Program-made: the position numbers and the translations under genes
DNA from: REEB426 sp964551975
GTDB taxonomy: Bacteria; Actinomycetota; Actinomycetes; S36-B12
Assembly: GCA_964551975.1 (NCBI GenBank)
Contig: CAZKFI010000049.1
Location: 1 to 17,791, forward strand
DNA length: 17,791 bases
Direction: 5' to 3'
Notes under the pieces: generated by a model
The model's database searches: none
What the model saw: the letters and a program-made list of their open reading frames with translations, nothing else
Told to the model about the DNA's origin: nothing
Shown: positions 8,806 to 14,578 of the stretch, one piece after another
Numbering within the stretch: the stretch's first letter is position 1
Layout of the letters: every line of letters starts with the position of its first letter

Positions 8806-8821
8806 TGTGAGGCAGATCACA
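8806..8821. promoter_or_regulatory. Perfect CRP/GlxR-type box
   Basis: TGTGA-GGCAGA-TCACA matches the TGTGA-N6-TCACA consensus of Crp/GlxR cAMP-receptor regulators at all ten fixed positions. It starts 2 bp after the phoH2 stop and lies about 95 bp upstream of the lysozyme-like gene, so that gene is the likely target. Actinobacterial Crp/GlxR proteins are known to control rpf-type cell-wall lytic genes. Confidence 0.7.
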
Positions 8822-8852
8822 GCCGGCCATAAAGGGGTGACCCATGACCGGC
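8822..8852. repeat. Imperfect inverted repeat between CRP box and gene
   Basis: GCCGGCCAT at 8822-8830 pairs with ATGACCGGC at 8844-8852 with one mismatch. Inside the loop sits a small symmetric GGGTGACCC (8835-8843). It directly abuts the CRP-type box. It could be a second operator or a hairpin; no known riboswitch signature was recognised. Confidence 0.45.
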
Positions 8853-8874
8853 AAATGGTGGGGGCACTTACAGT
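8845..8874 (+). promoter_or_regulatory. Weak promoter candidate for lysozyme-like gene
   Basis: TGACCG (8845-8850) and TACAGT (8869-8874) are separated by 18 bp and could serve as -35 and -10 elements. A start near 8881 would put the centre of the CRP-type box at about -67, a usual class I activator position. The -35 match is poor, so this is tentative. Confidence 0.3.
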
Positions 8875-8915
8875 GATGGGAACGTGAACCAAGGCCTGTC
8901 GACTGTGGAGGAACG

Positions 8916-9548
8916 GTGCTAAGCGGCATTTCGCCCCGCCTGCGAGCCATTGGGCTCGCGGCACTCACTGGCGTGCTGGCAGTCGCCCTCGTTTCAACAG
9001 GCATCGGCCAAGCGGCCCATGCTCAACCAAAGCCCGCCCTGGCACCGATGGCTCCCGACGACGATCCGACCCTGGGTGGTGGCCAGCCGCCGGCGGAGGA
9101 CTTCATTGACGATGAGCGACTAGTGCGTGAGTTGATGCATGCGCAGAGCCAGGACGCCGGTGGGGACCTTCGCGGATTCAGACCGAGCCTGTATCAAGGC
9201 CGGTGGTTTGCACCCAGGTACGAACGGGTCCGCAAATGCATCAGCTGGCGCGAGAGCCACCACAAATATGAAGCGGTGAGCCGTGGCGGCCTGTATCGCG
9301 GTGCGTACCAGATGAGTAGCGCTCTCGGCATCGGTGCGACCTGGATGATGCAGAAGGAGGTCCGCCGCGACTTCGGCGATGTTGGTCTGGAATTACTTCA
9401 GCAACTGCGGCAGATGCCCATCAACCAGTGGAACCGGTACTGGCAGGACCGAGCCTTCTACGTGATCTATCGCATGGGCAAGGGCGCCAAACACTGGCGA
9501 AGCGATGTTTACAACTGCAAGTTGAAAAAGAAGAAGAAGCGCAACTAG
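8916..9548 (+). CDS. Secreted lysozyme-like/transglycosylase protein with polylysine tail
   Basis: 210 residues, GTG start with GGAGG four bases upstream. Residues 1-36 form a signal peptide: Arg near the start, a hydrophobic core (AALTGVLAVALVSTGI), and an AHA|QP cleavage site. An acidic Pro/Gly linker follows to about residue 80. The C-terminal domain (about 98-205) begins RYERVRKCISWRESHHKYEA, with a candidate catalytic Glu113 in the WRES segment, and continues GGLYRGAYQMS. This is the layout of the lysozyme/Rpf-like fold that cleaves peptidoglycan. Only two cysteines occur in the whole protein (108 and 201), bracketing the domain and able to form a disulfide outside the cell. The protein ends KLKKKKKRN, a strongly basic tail. 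Its TAG overlaps the convergent fumarase stop by four bases. It is probably controlled from the CRP-type box upstream. The enzyme activity is inferred. Confidence 0.8.
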   Translation: MLSGISPRLRAIGLAALTGVLAVALVSTGIGQAAHAQPKPALAPMAPDDDPTLGGGQPPAEDFIDDERLVRELMHAQSQDAGGDLRGFRPSLYQGRWFAPRYERVRKCISWRESHHKYEAVSRGGLYRGAYQMSSALGIGATWMMQKEVRRDFGDVGLELLQQLRQMPINQWNRYWQDRAFYVIYRMGKGAKHWRSDVYNCKLKKKKKRN

Positions 9549-11209
9549 GTCGGTTGGCCGACCGGAATACGCGCAATCATCGGCTTCATGGTCTCGGCGA
9601 AGAAATCATTGCCCTTGTCGTCGACAACGACGAAGGCCGGGAAGTCACGTACCTCGATGCACCACACGGCTTCCATCCCAAGTTCGGGGAAGTCCAGCAC
9701 TTCGACCTTAGTGATGTTGTCCTGAGCCAACCGAGCCGCCGGTCCGCCGATGGAACCCAGGTAGAAGCCGCCATTGGCGCGGCAAGCCTCTGTGACGGCC
9801 TTGGAGCGGTTGCCCTTAGCGAGCATGACGAAGGATCCCCCTGCCTTCTGGAAGGAATCGACGTAGCCGTCCATCCGCCCCGCGGTGGTGGGCCCAAAGG
9901 ACCCCGAGGCATAGCCAGCTGGTGTTTTGGCAGGACCGGCGTAGTAGACCGCGTGATCGCGCATGTATTCGGGCAGTGGTTCGCCCCGATCCAACATGGC
10001 CTGCATCCGTGCATGGGCCAGATCACGTGCCACCACCAGTGAGCCGGTCAGGCTCACGCGCGTGCGGATGGGAAGTTCATGGAGTTGGCGTCGAATTTCA
10101 TCCATCGGCTGATTGAGGTCAATGGGAACGACGTTGCCATCGAACTGGGATTCATCGATCTCGGGTAGGTAGTGGCCGGGCTCACGCTCGAGAGCTTCCA
10201 GGAAGACGCCTTCAGCGGTGATGCGTGCGAGGGCCTGACGATCCGCCGAGCAGGAAACAGCGATTGCGACGGGGCAGGATGCTCCATGTCGGGGTAGCCG
10301 AATCACGCGTACGTCATGGCAGAAGTACTTGCCACCGAACTGCGCACCGATGCCGAACTCCTGCGTCATCCGCCAGACCTGCTGCTCCATCTCCAAATCA
10401 CGGAATGCGTGCCCGGACTCCGAGCCGTGCACCGGCAGGGTGTCGAGGTAGCGCGCACTGGCGTACTTGGCGACCTTGAGTGCGTACTCCGCACTCGTGC
10501 CACCGACGACCACGGCAAGGTGGTACGGCGGGCATGCTGCGGTGCCGATCGAGCGCAGCTTTTCGTCCAGGAATCGCGCGAAGGCATCCGGATTCAGCAG
10601 CGCTGCGGTCTCCTGATACAGAAAACTCTTGTTCGCACTACCACCACCCTTCGCCATGAAGAGGAACTCATAGGTCGCTTCATGCCCCGCGTGAGTATTG
10701 GCGTAGAGCTCGATCTGTGCCGGCAGGTTCGTCCCGGTGTTGCGTTCGGTGAACATCGTCAATGGTGCCAACTGCGAGTACCGCAGGTTCAACTGCTGGT
10801 AGGCGTCATAGATGCCACGCGCGAGGTGTTCCTCGTCTCGTCCCTGGGTCCACACCTGCTGCCCGCGCTTGCCCATCACGATTGCCGTACCCGTGTCCTG
10901 ACACATCGGCAGAATCCCGCCCGCCGAGATATTGGCGTTCTTGAGCAGGTCCAGTGCCACGAAACGGTCGTTGGAACTGGCCTGCGGATCCGCCAAGATC
11001 GCTGCCAACTGGGCAAGGTGCCCTGGGCGTAACAGGTGCGAGATATCTCGAATGGCCTCGAAGGCTAGGCGTCGTAGCGCTTCTGGCTCTACTTCCAGGA
11101 AGGTGCGTCCCGCCGCCTGCACGGTGCGAACACCATCTGCGGTGATCAATCGATAGGGCGTGGAGTCCTCGCCGAGCGGCAACAGGTCTTCGTAGGCGAA
11201 TTCCGGCAC
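9545..11209 (-). CDS. fum: Class I fumarate hydratase ([4Fe-4S])
   Basis: 554 residues; GTG start at 11209, chosen because the product MPEFAYEDLLPLGEDSTPYR aligns with the usual actinobacterial N-terminus, although no clear Shine-Dalgarno is seen. The enzyme interconverts fumarate and malate in the TCA cycle. Cluster ligand candidates are Cys103 (LPMCQDTGTA), Cys226 (GTAACPPYH) and Cys320 (AVSCSADR), spaced as in E. coli FumA. Other signatures are KGGGSANKSFLYQ, NTGTNLPAQ, and the beta-domain segment YYAGPAKTPAGYASGSFGPT through GNRSKAVTEACRANGGFYLG. N-terminal alpha and C-terminal beta domains are fused, full length. It lies 52 bp downstream of glpX on the same strand, as in mycobacteria, so the two are probably co-transcribed. 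An oxygen-labile cluster enzyme is expected. Confidence 0.96.
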   Translation of the reverse strand: MPEFAYEDLLPLGEDSTPYRLITADGVRTVQAAGRTFLEVEPEALRRLAFEAIRDISHLLRPGHLAQLAAILADPQASSNDRFVALDLLKNANISAGGILPMCQDTGTAIVMGKRGQQVWTQGRDEEHLARGIYDAYQQLNLRYSQLAPLTMFTERNTGTNLPAQIELYANTHAGHEATYEFLFMAKGGGSANKSFLYQETAALLNPDAFARFLDEKLRSIGTAACPPYHLAVVVGGTSAEYALKVAKYASARYLDTLPVHGSESGHAFRDLEMEQQVWRMTQEFGIGAQFGGKYFCHDVRVIRLPRHGASCPVAIAVSCSADRQALARITAEGVFLEALEREPGHYLPEIDESQFDGNVVPIDLNQPMDEIRRQLHELPIRTRVSLTGSLVVARDLAHARMQAMLDRGEPLPEYMRDHAVYYAGPAKTPAGYASGSFGPTTAGRMDGYVDSFQKAGGSFVMLAKGNRSKAVTEACRANGGFYLGSIGGPAARLAQDNITKVEVLDFPELGMEAVWCIEVRDFPAFVVVDDKGNDFFAETMKPMIARIPVGQPT

Positions 11210-11261
11210 GCCGACAGCGTAGTCGCGCCCACGCTCGGTAGCAGGTCCCGCGCTCGGGGTG

Positions 11262-12263
11262 CTAGGCCGAATCCGCAGGTGCGCGGTGTTCGCTGATCAT
11301 CTCTCGAATGGTGCCGCTCTTAGCCCGCATGACGATGGAGTGCGAGACCGAGCCTTGGGGGCGGTAACGGATACCGCGGAGCAATTCCCCGTCGGTGATA
11401 CCCGTAGCGCAGAAGAAGATGTTCTCACCGGTCACCAGGTCGCGGGTGGTGAGCACCTGTTCTAGGTCCAGGCCAGCCTCCATTGCCCGGCGACGTTCGG
11501 CGTCATCACGGGGCCAGAGCCGCCCCTGGATCTCACCGCCCATGCAGGCGAGCGCACAAGCAGCGATGATGCCCTCAGGGGTGCCTCCGATACCCGCGAG
11601 CAGATCGACACCTGTTCCGGCGCGCGCAGCCATGATCGCCCCGGCTACGTCCCCATCGCTGATGAACTTGATGCGCGCTCCAGCACGCTGCACCTGATCG
11701 ACGAGTTCTGCATGCCGCGGCCGGTCCAGGATGCAGACCGTGAGGTCCGCCACCGCCTCGCCCTTGCATTTGGCGATCTGCTCGAGGTTCCATCCAATGG
11801 GTGCAGTGATATCGATAGCCGAGGAGCAATCGGGACCAACCACCAACTTCTCCATATAGAAGACGGCACTGGGATCGAACATGGCACCACGCTCGGCCAC
11901 CGCGATCACGGAAATTGCATTGCCCATGCCCTTTGCAGTCAGTGTGGTGCCATCGATGGGATCCACGGCGACGTCGGCCTCCGGACCGCTGCCATCACCC
12001 ACTCGTTCGCCGTTGAACAGCATGGGTGCATCGTCCTTCTCACCCTCGCCGATCACTACGACACCATTCATGGAAACCGAACCGATGAATCGGCGCATCG
12101 CATTGACTGCCGCTGCATCGGCACCGTTCTTGTCTCCGCGTCCCACCCAGCGCGCTGCCGCCATCGCACCGGCCTCGGTTACGCGCACCAGCTCGAGAGC
12201 CAGATTGCGGTCCGGGACCTCCGGCTCAGGTCGGGATCGGCCTGCAGTGTCCGTGTTCACCAT
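11262..12263 (-). CDS. glpX: Class II fructose-1,6-bisphosphatase
   Basis: 333 residues, ATG start with a strong AAGGAGG Shine-Dalgarno four bases upstream. The enzyme hydrolyses fructose 1,6-bisphosphate to fructose 6-phosphate, the committed gluconeogenic step, in the cytosol. The metal and phosphate motifs IGEGEKDDAPM (71-81) and VDPIDGTTLTAKGMGN (from residue 100) are intact, as are GRGDKNGADAAAVNAMR near the start and ARAGTGVDLLAGIGGTPEG in the second half. In actinobacteria GlpX is generally the main or only FBPase. It heads a glpX-fum unit on the minus strand and is divergent from the DUF4245 gene. A near-consensus CRP-like site lies in the shared upstream region. Confidence 0.96.
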   Translation of the reverse strand: MVNTDTAGRSRPEPEVPDRNLALELVRVTEAGAMAAARWVGRGDKNGADAAAVNAMRRFIGSVSMNGVVVIGEGEKDDAPMLFNGERVGDGSGPEADVAVDPIDGTTLTAKGMGNAISVIAVAERGAMFDPSAVFYMEKLVVGPDCSSAIDITAPIGWNLEQIAKCKGEAVADLTVCILDRPRHAELVDQVQRAGARIKFISDGDVAGAIMAARAGTGVDLLAGIGGTPEGIIAACALACMGGEIQGRLWPRDDAERRRAMEAGLDLEQVLTTRDLVTGENIFFCATGITDGELLRGIRYRPQGSVSHSIVMRAKSGTIREMISEHRAPADSA

Positions 12264-12304
12264 GGGGCCTCCTTCTGCTGCTTTTCACCGCATCGTGCTC
12301 TCGC

Positions 12305-12320
12305 AGTGATCTAGGCCACA
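12305..12320. promoter_or_regulatory. Near-consensus CRP/GlxR-like site between glpX and DUF4245 gene
   Basis: AGTGA-TCTAGG-CCACA matches TGTGA-N6-TCACA at eight of ten fixed positions. It lies 42 bp upstream of the glpX ATG, in the divergent promoter region. Plausible as a second site of the regulator that reads the perfect box at 8806-8821, but a weaker match that could be chance. Confidence 0.35.
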
Positions 12321-12377
12321 GTAGTCCCCAGACCTCGTCCGATTCGCGATCCTGCGACGAACTGTCAGGATGGTGAG

Positions 12378-12979
12378 GTGAGTGAGCAGCCGGTACCGAC
12401 CGGTCAGCCGAACGCTCGCCTGCGCCAGACCATCGGTGACATGGTCCGTTCGATGATCGTGGTTTTGGTTGTCGTAGGTGCGCTGCTCGCAGTGACCTGG
12501 CGACCCCAATCGGAGGCCATCAAAGTCGTCGACGTGCAACCGGTGTTGACGATTGCGCAGATGCAGGCCCCATTCACGCCGCTTCAGCCCATCGGGCAGA
12601 ACGGACTGCAGCCCACGAGTGTGCGGTGGGAGCCCACAAAGGCCTCTGGACAGGTTCCGGTATGGCATGTGGGCTATGTCGTGGACGGGCGCGAATACCT
12701 CCAGGTATCGCAGTCCACATCGGCGGAAAAACCGTCTCCATCGGCATCCTGGTCGTGATCTCGCAGTCCACCTCGGCGGACTCGCAGTACCTCGCAGAGC
12801 AGACGTCCGGCGGGCAGCCCGAGCAGGAGGTCACGATTCAAGGTCAGGCCTGGACGCTCTGGACCTCCGTTGATCGCAGCAGTCTGGTACGCCAGGTCGA
12901 TGGGGTGACCACCATTGTTGGTGGCACCGTGCCCATCGAGCGACTGCGTTCTATCGCTGCGTCATTGGGGAGCGCGTAG
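12378..12979 (+). pseudogene. DUF4245 membrane-anchored protein, interrupted by a frameshift
   Basis: Translation starts at GTG 12378 (AGGA 7 bp upstream). It gives a short cytoplasmic N-terminus, one membrane helix (MIVVLVVVGALLAVTW) and the start of the DUF4245 extracytoplasmic domain (QAPFTPLQPIG, then VWHVGYVVDGREYLQVSQS), and stops at 12758. The rest of the domain (SQYLAEQTSGG, VTIQGQAWTLW, VDGVTTIVGGTVPIERLRS) is encoded in the -1 frame to the TAG at 12979. The break coincides with a 20-bp direct repeat (12708-12727 and 12761-12780). One missing base in the AAAAA run at 12727-12731, or a 53-bp insertion/duplication, would explain it, so it may be an assembly error rather than a real pseudogene. 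It lies divergent from glpX, as in mycobacteria (Rv1100 position). The function of the family is unknown. Confidence 0.75.
12708..12780. repeat. 20-bp direct repeat pair, 53-bp period
   Basis: TCGCAGTCCACATCGGCGGA (12708-12727) and TCGCAGTCCACCTCGGCGGA (12761-12780) differ at one base. The 53-bp offset is not a multiple of three, and the two copies are read in different frames, both giving SQSTSA. They flank the frameshift in the DUF4245 gene. Confidence 0.9.
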
Positions 12980-13005
12980 GCCACACCTGAGCATTCGCCT
13001 TTGTC

Positions 13006-13290
13006 CTAGTCGTCCGTATTGGCCGTATTGGCCTTGTTGGCACTGACATTGGCTGATGCTTGCTTGTCCTCAGCGGAGTCGGCGATGACTCGGGCAATGC
13101 TCGCCTGTGCTTGGTCAAGCCAAACCTGGCAGATGCGAACGAGCTCCTCACCACGTTGCCAGCGCCGCAAACTTTCCTCCAGGCCCAAACCACCGACCTC
13201 GAGTTCGGTCACGATCGCCTGGAGTTCGTCACGAGCCTGCTCGAAGGGCAGCGTTGAGTCAGCTGAACCGTCCTTTATTGCCTTCGCCAT
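13006..13290 (-). CDS. xseB: Exonuclease VII small subunit
   Basis: 94 residues, ATG start with GAGGTG about 8 bases upstream. The conserved core, from PFEQARDELQAIVTELEVGG through LGLEESLRRWQRGEELVRIC, is the helical-hairpin XseB domain that coats the long XseA helices. The C-terminal ~20 residues (from EDKQ through ANVSANKANTANTDD) are a low-complexity polar tail. Together with XseA it degrades single-stranded DNA to oligonucleotides in both directions, independently of metal ions, in mismatch repair and related processes. It lies downstream of xseA on the same strand, separated by 73 bp that hold a four-copy tandem repeat; close linkage of the two genes is normal but the repeat is not. Confidence 0.92.
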   Translation of the reverse strand: MAKAIKDGSADSTLPFEQARDELQAIVTELEVGGLGLEESLRRWQRGEELVRICQVWLDQAQASIARVIADSAEDKQASANVSANKANTANTDD

Positions 13291-13306
13291 GCCATCACCT
13301 CGTCGA

Positions 13307-13366
13307 ATGGGGAACCGTTATATGGGGAACCGTTGTATAGGGAACCCTTTTATGGGGAACTGTCTA
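13307..13366. repeat. Four-copy 15-bp tandem repeat between xseA and xseB
   Basis: Four consecutive 15-bp units start at 13307, 13322, 13337 and 13352. On the plus strand they read ATGGGGAACCGTTAT, ATGGGGAACCGTTGT, ATAGGGAACCCTTTT and ATGGGGAACTGTCTA. The core GGGAAC is invariant. The last unit contains the xseA stop codon (13364-13366). On the coding (minus) strand, reading through that stop would give repeated TVPH-type pentapeptides up to a TGA at 13297-13295. Confidence 0.92.
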
Positions 13367-14530
13367 CTCAAGGTCGGTGGCACCTGCTTCGGAGTCTGCG
13401 ACCACAACCGGTAGTTCACCCTGCGCGAGCCGCAGCTGCAGCCGTGTTCCGATTGGTGCCTGCGCCGCATCTCGGAGCACCATTCCATCCGTGCGTACGG
13501 CAATCGCATACCCACGTTCCAATGTCGCCTGCGGTGACAGTGCCTGAAGTTGGGCCTGAAGGTGCGCCAGGGTCATTTCGGCGGACTCCAGCCGGGTAGC
13601 CATGGCACGGCGAAGTCGTGCCCTGCGATCTTCAATGAGTCGACCGGCCTGCTCGGTGTGTCCGGTGAGTTGCCGGCGACCGCGTGCGGCTAAGCCGGCA
13701 ATCAGGTCCACCTGTTCCCGCCAGGAAGGCACGATCCGTTTGGCGGCATCGGTTGGAGTCGACGCTCGAAGGTCGGCAACGAAATCCAGCAGGGGCACAT
13801 CCTGTTCGTGCCCGATTGCGCTGACCACAGGGGTGCCGCAGCCAGCTACCGCGCGGATCAATGTTTCGTTGCTAAAGGGCAGGAGATCCTCGACGCTGCC
13901 CCCACCGCGGGCAATAACGATCACGTCGACTGCAGGGAGTGCATCCAGTTCGCGCAGAGCGGCCACGACTTCGCCGACGGCTTGCGAGCCCTGCACCGCA
14001 ACCTCGCGCACCTCGAAGGCAATCCCAGGCCAGCGTTCCCATGCATTGACCTGCACATCATGTTGGGCCGCACTGTTGCGCCCGCAGATAAGACCGATGC
14101 GGTTCGGCAGGAAGGGCAGTTTCTGCTTGCGTTCGGGTGCGAAGAGTCCTTCAGCCGCCAGTGTTGCGCGGAGCGCCTCGATCTGTGCCAAGAGTTCGCC
14201 GATTCCCACCGCACGGATCTGGCGAGCTCGGAACTGCAGGTCGCCGCGGCCCGTCCAGTAGGTGGGCTGGGCATGGACGATCAGGCGCTGACCTGCGCTC
14301 AGCGGTGGCTGCAGGCTTTCGACAAGACTGGTTTCGACGACGACGGTGAGTGACATGTCCGCTTCGATGTCCCGAAGTCGCAGGTATTGCAGGCGACCCC
14401 CCGGTCGCGGACGAAACTCGGCCACCTCGCCGTCCATCCAGATCGCACCGAGGCGACCGATCCAAACCTTGACCGCATTGGCAACATTGCGCACCGGTAC
14501 CGGTGCGTCGGCCGAACTCTCCAGGGCCAC
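13364..14530 (-). CDS. xseA: Exonuclease VII large subunit
   Basis: 388 residues from GTG at 14530. The frame is open further upstream to 14812, but that stretch overlaps the divergent ispH gene and has no XseA character. The product begins VALESSADAPVPVRNVAN and WIGRLGAIWMDGEVAEFRPR, the N-terminal OB-fold that binds single-stranded DNA. The catalytic domain includes GLICGRNSAAQHDV, VDVIVIARGGGSVEDLLPFS, NETLIRAV and VSAIGHEQDVPLLDFVADLR. A long Arg/Ala/Gln-rich helical region follows (about residues 265-345), where XseB binds, then the C-terminal SPQATLERGYAI segment. No Shine-Dalgarno is seen; a TACGCT element 8 bp upstream of the GTG suggests a leaderless mRNA. Its stop codon lies inside the 15-bp tandem repeat. 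Confidence 0.93.
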   Translation of the reverse strand: MALESSADAPVPVRNVANAVKVWIGRLGAIWMDGEVAEFRPRPGGRLQYLRLRDIEADMSLTVVVETSLVESLQPPLSAGQRLIVHAQPTYWTGRGDLQFRARQIRAVGIGELLAQIEALRATLAAEGLFAPERKQKLPFLPNRIGLICGRNSAAQHDVQVNAWERWPGIAFEVREVAVQGSQAVGEVVAALRELDALPAVDVIVIARGGGSVEDLLPFSNETLIRAVAGCGTPVVSAIGHEQDVPLLDFVADLRASTPTDAAKRIVPSWREQVDLIAGLAARGRRQLTGHTEQAGRLIEDRRARLRRAMATRLESAEMTLAHLQAQLQALSPQATLERGYAIAVRTDGMVLRDAAQAPIGTRLQLRLAQGELPVVVADSEAGATDLE

Positions 14531-14540
14531 GGAAGGCGAG

Positions 14541-14570
14541 CGTAGGCGCAGTCGTGACTCTGCGCCTACG
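14541..14570. promoter_or_regulatory. Perfect inverted repeat (11-bp arms) in the divergent xseA/ispH promoter
   Basis: CGTAGGCGCAG (14541-14551) and CTGCGCCTACG (14560-14570) are exact reverse complements around an 8-bp centre. The dyad fills most of the 48 bp between the two start codons. Each outer end runs into a TANNNT element pointing outward: TACGAT (14567-14572) towards ispH, and TACGCT on the minus strand (14544-14539) towards xseA. It is therefore either an operator covering both promoters or a symmetric bidirectional promoter. Confidence 0.75.
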
Positions 14571-14572
14571 AT
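14567..14572 (+). promoter_or_regulatory. Candidate -10 element of ispH (leaderless)
   Basis: TACGAT ends 6 bp before the ispH GTG at 14579. The absence of a usable Shine-Dalgarno (the only purine run, GAAGAGG, runs into the start codon) together with this spacing suggests transcription starting at the GTG itself. No convincing -35 is present. Confidence 0.45.
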
Positions 14573-14578
14573 GAAGAG

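Noticed and set aside
8822..8915. A c-di-AMP (ydaO) riboswitch upstream of the lysozyme-like gene, as found before some rpf genes.
   Set aside because: The spacer is too short for the full motif once the promoter is allowed for, and none of the conserved ydaO cores were recognised.
12727..12731. Programmed -1 ribosomal frameshift at the AAAAA run in the DUF4245 gene.
   Set aside because: No canonical slippery heptamer with a downstream structure was recognised, and the adjacent 20-bp direct repeat offers a simpler mutational or assembly explanation.
13299..13366. The 15-bp repeats as a CRISPR array or phage-type iteron origin.
   Set aside because: Units are directly abutting with no spacers, only four copies, and lie between two exonuclease VII genes with no cas or replication gene nearby.
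13602..14261. Long plus-strand open frame opposite xseA (219 codons), and similar long frames opposite fum, uppS and yyaL.
   Set aside because: Such frames are expected antisense to high-GC genes; their translations are Arg/Ser/Pro-rich with no recognisable domain and no ribosome binding site.
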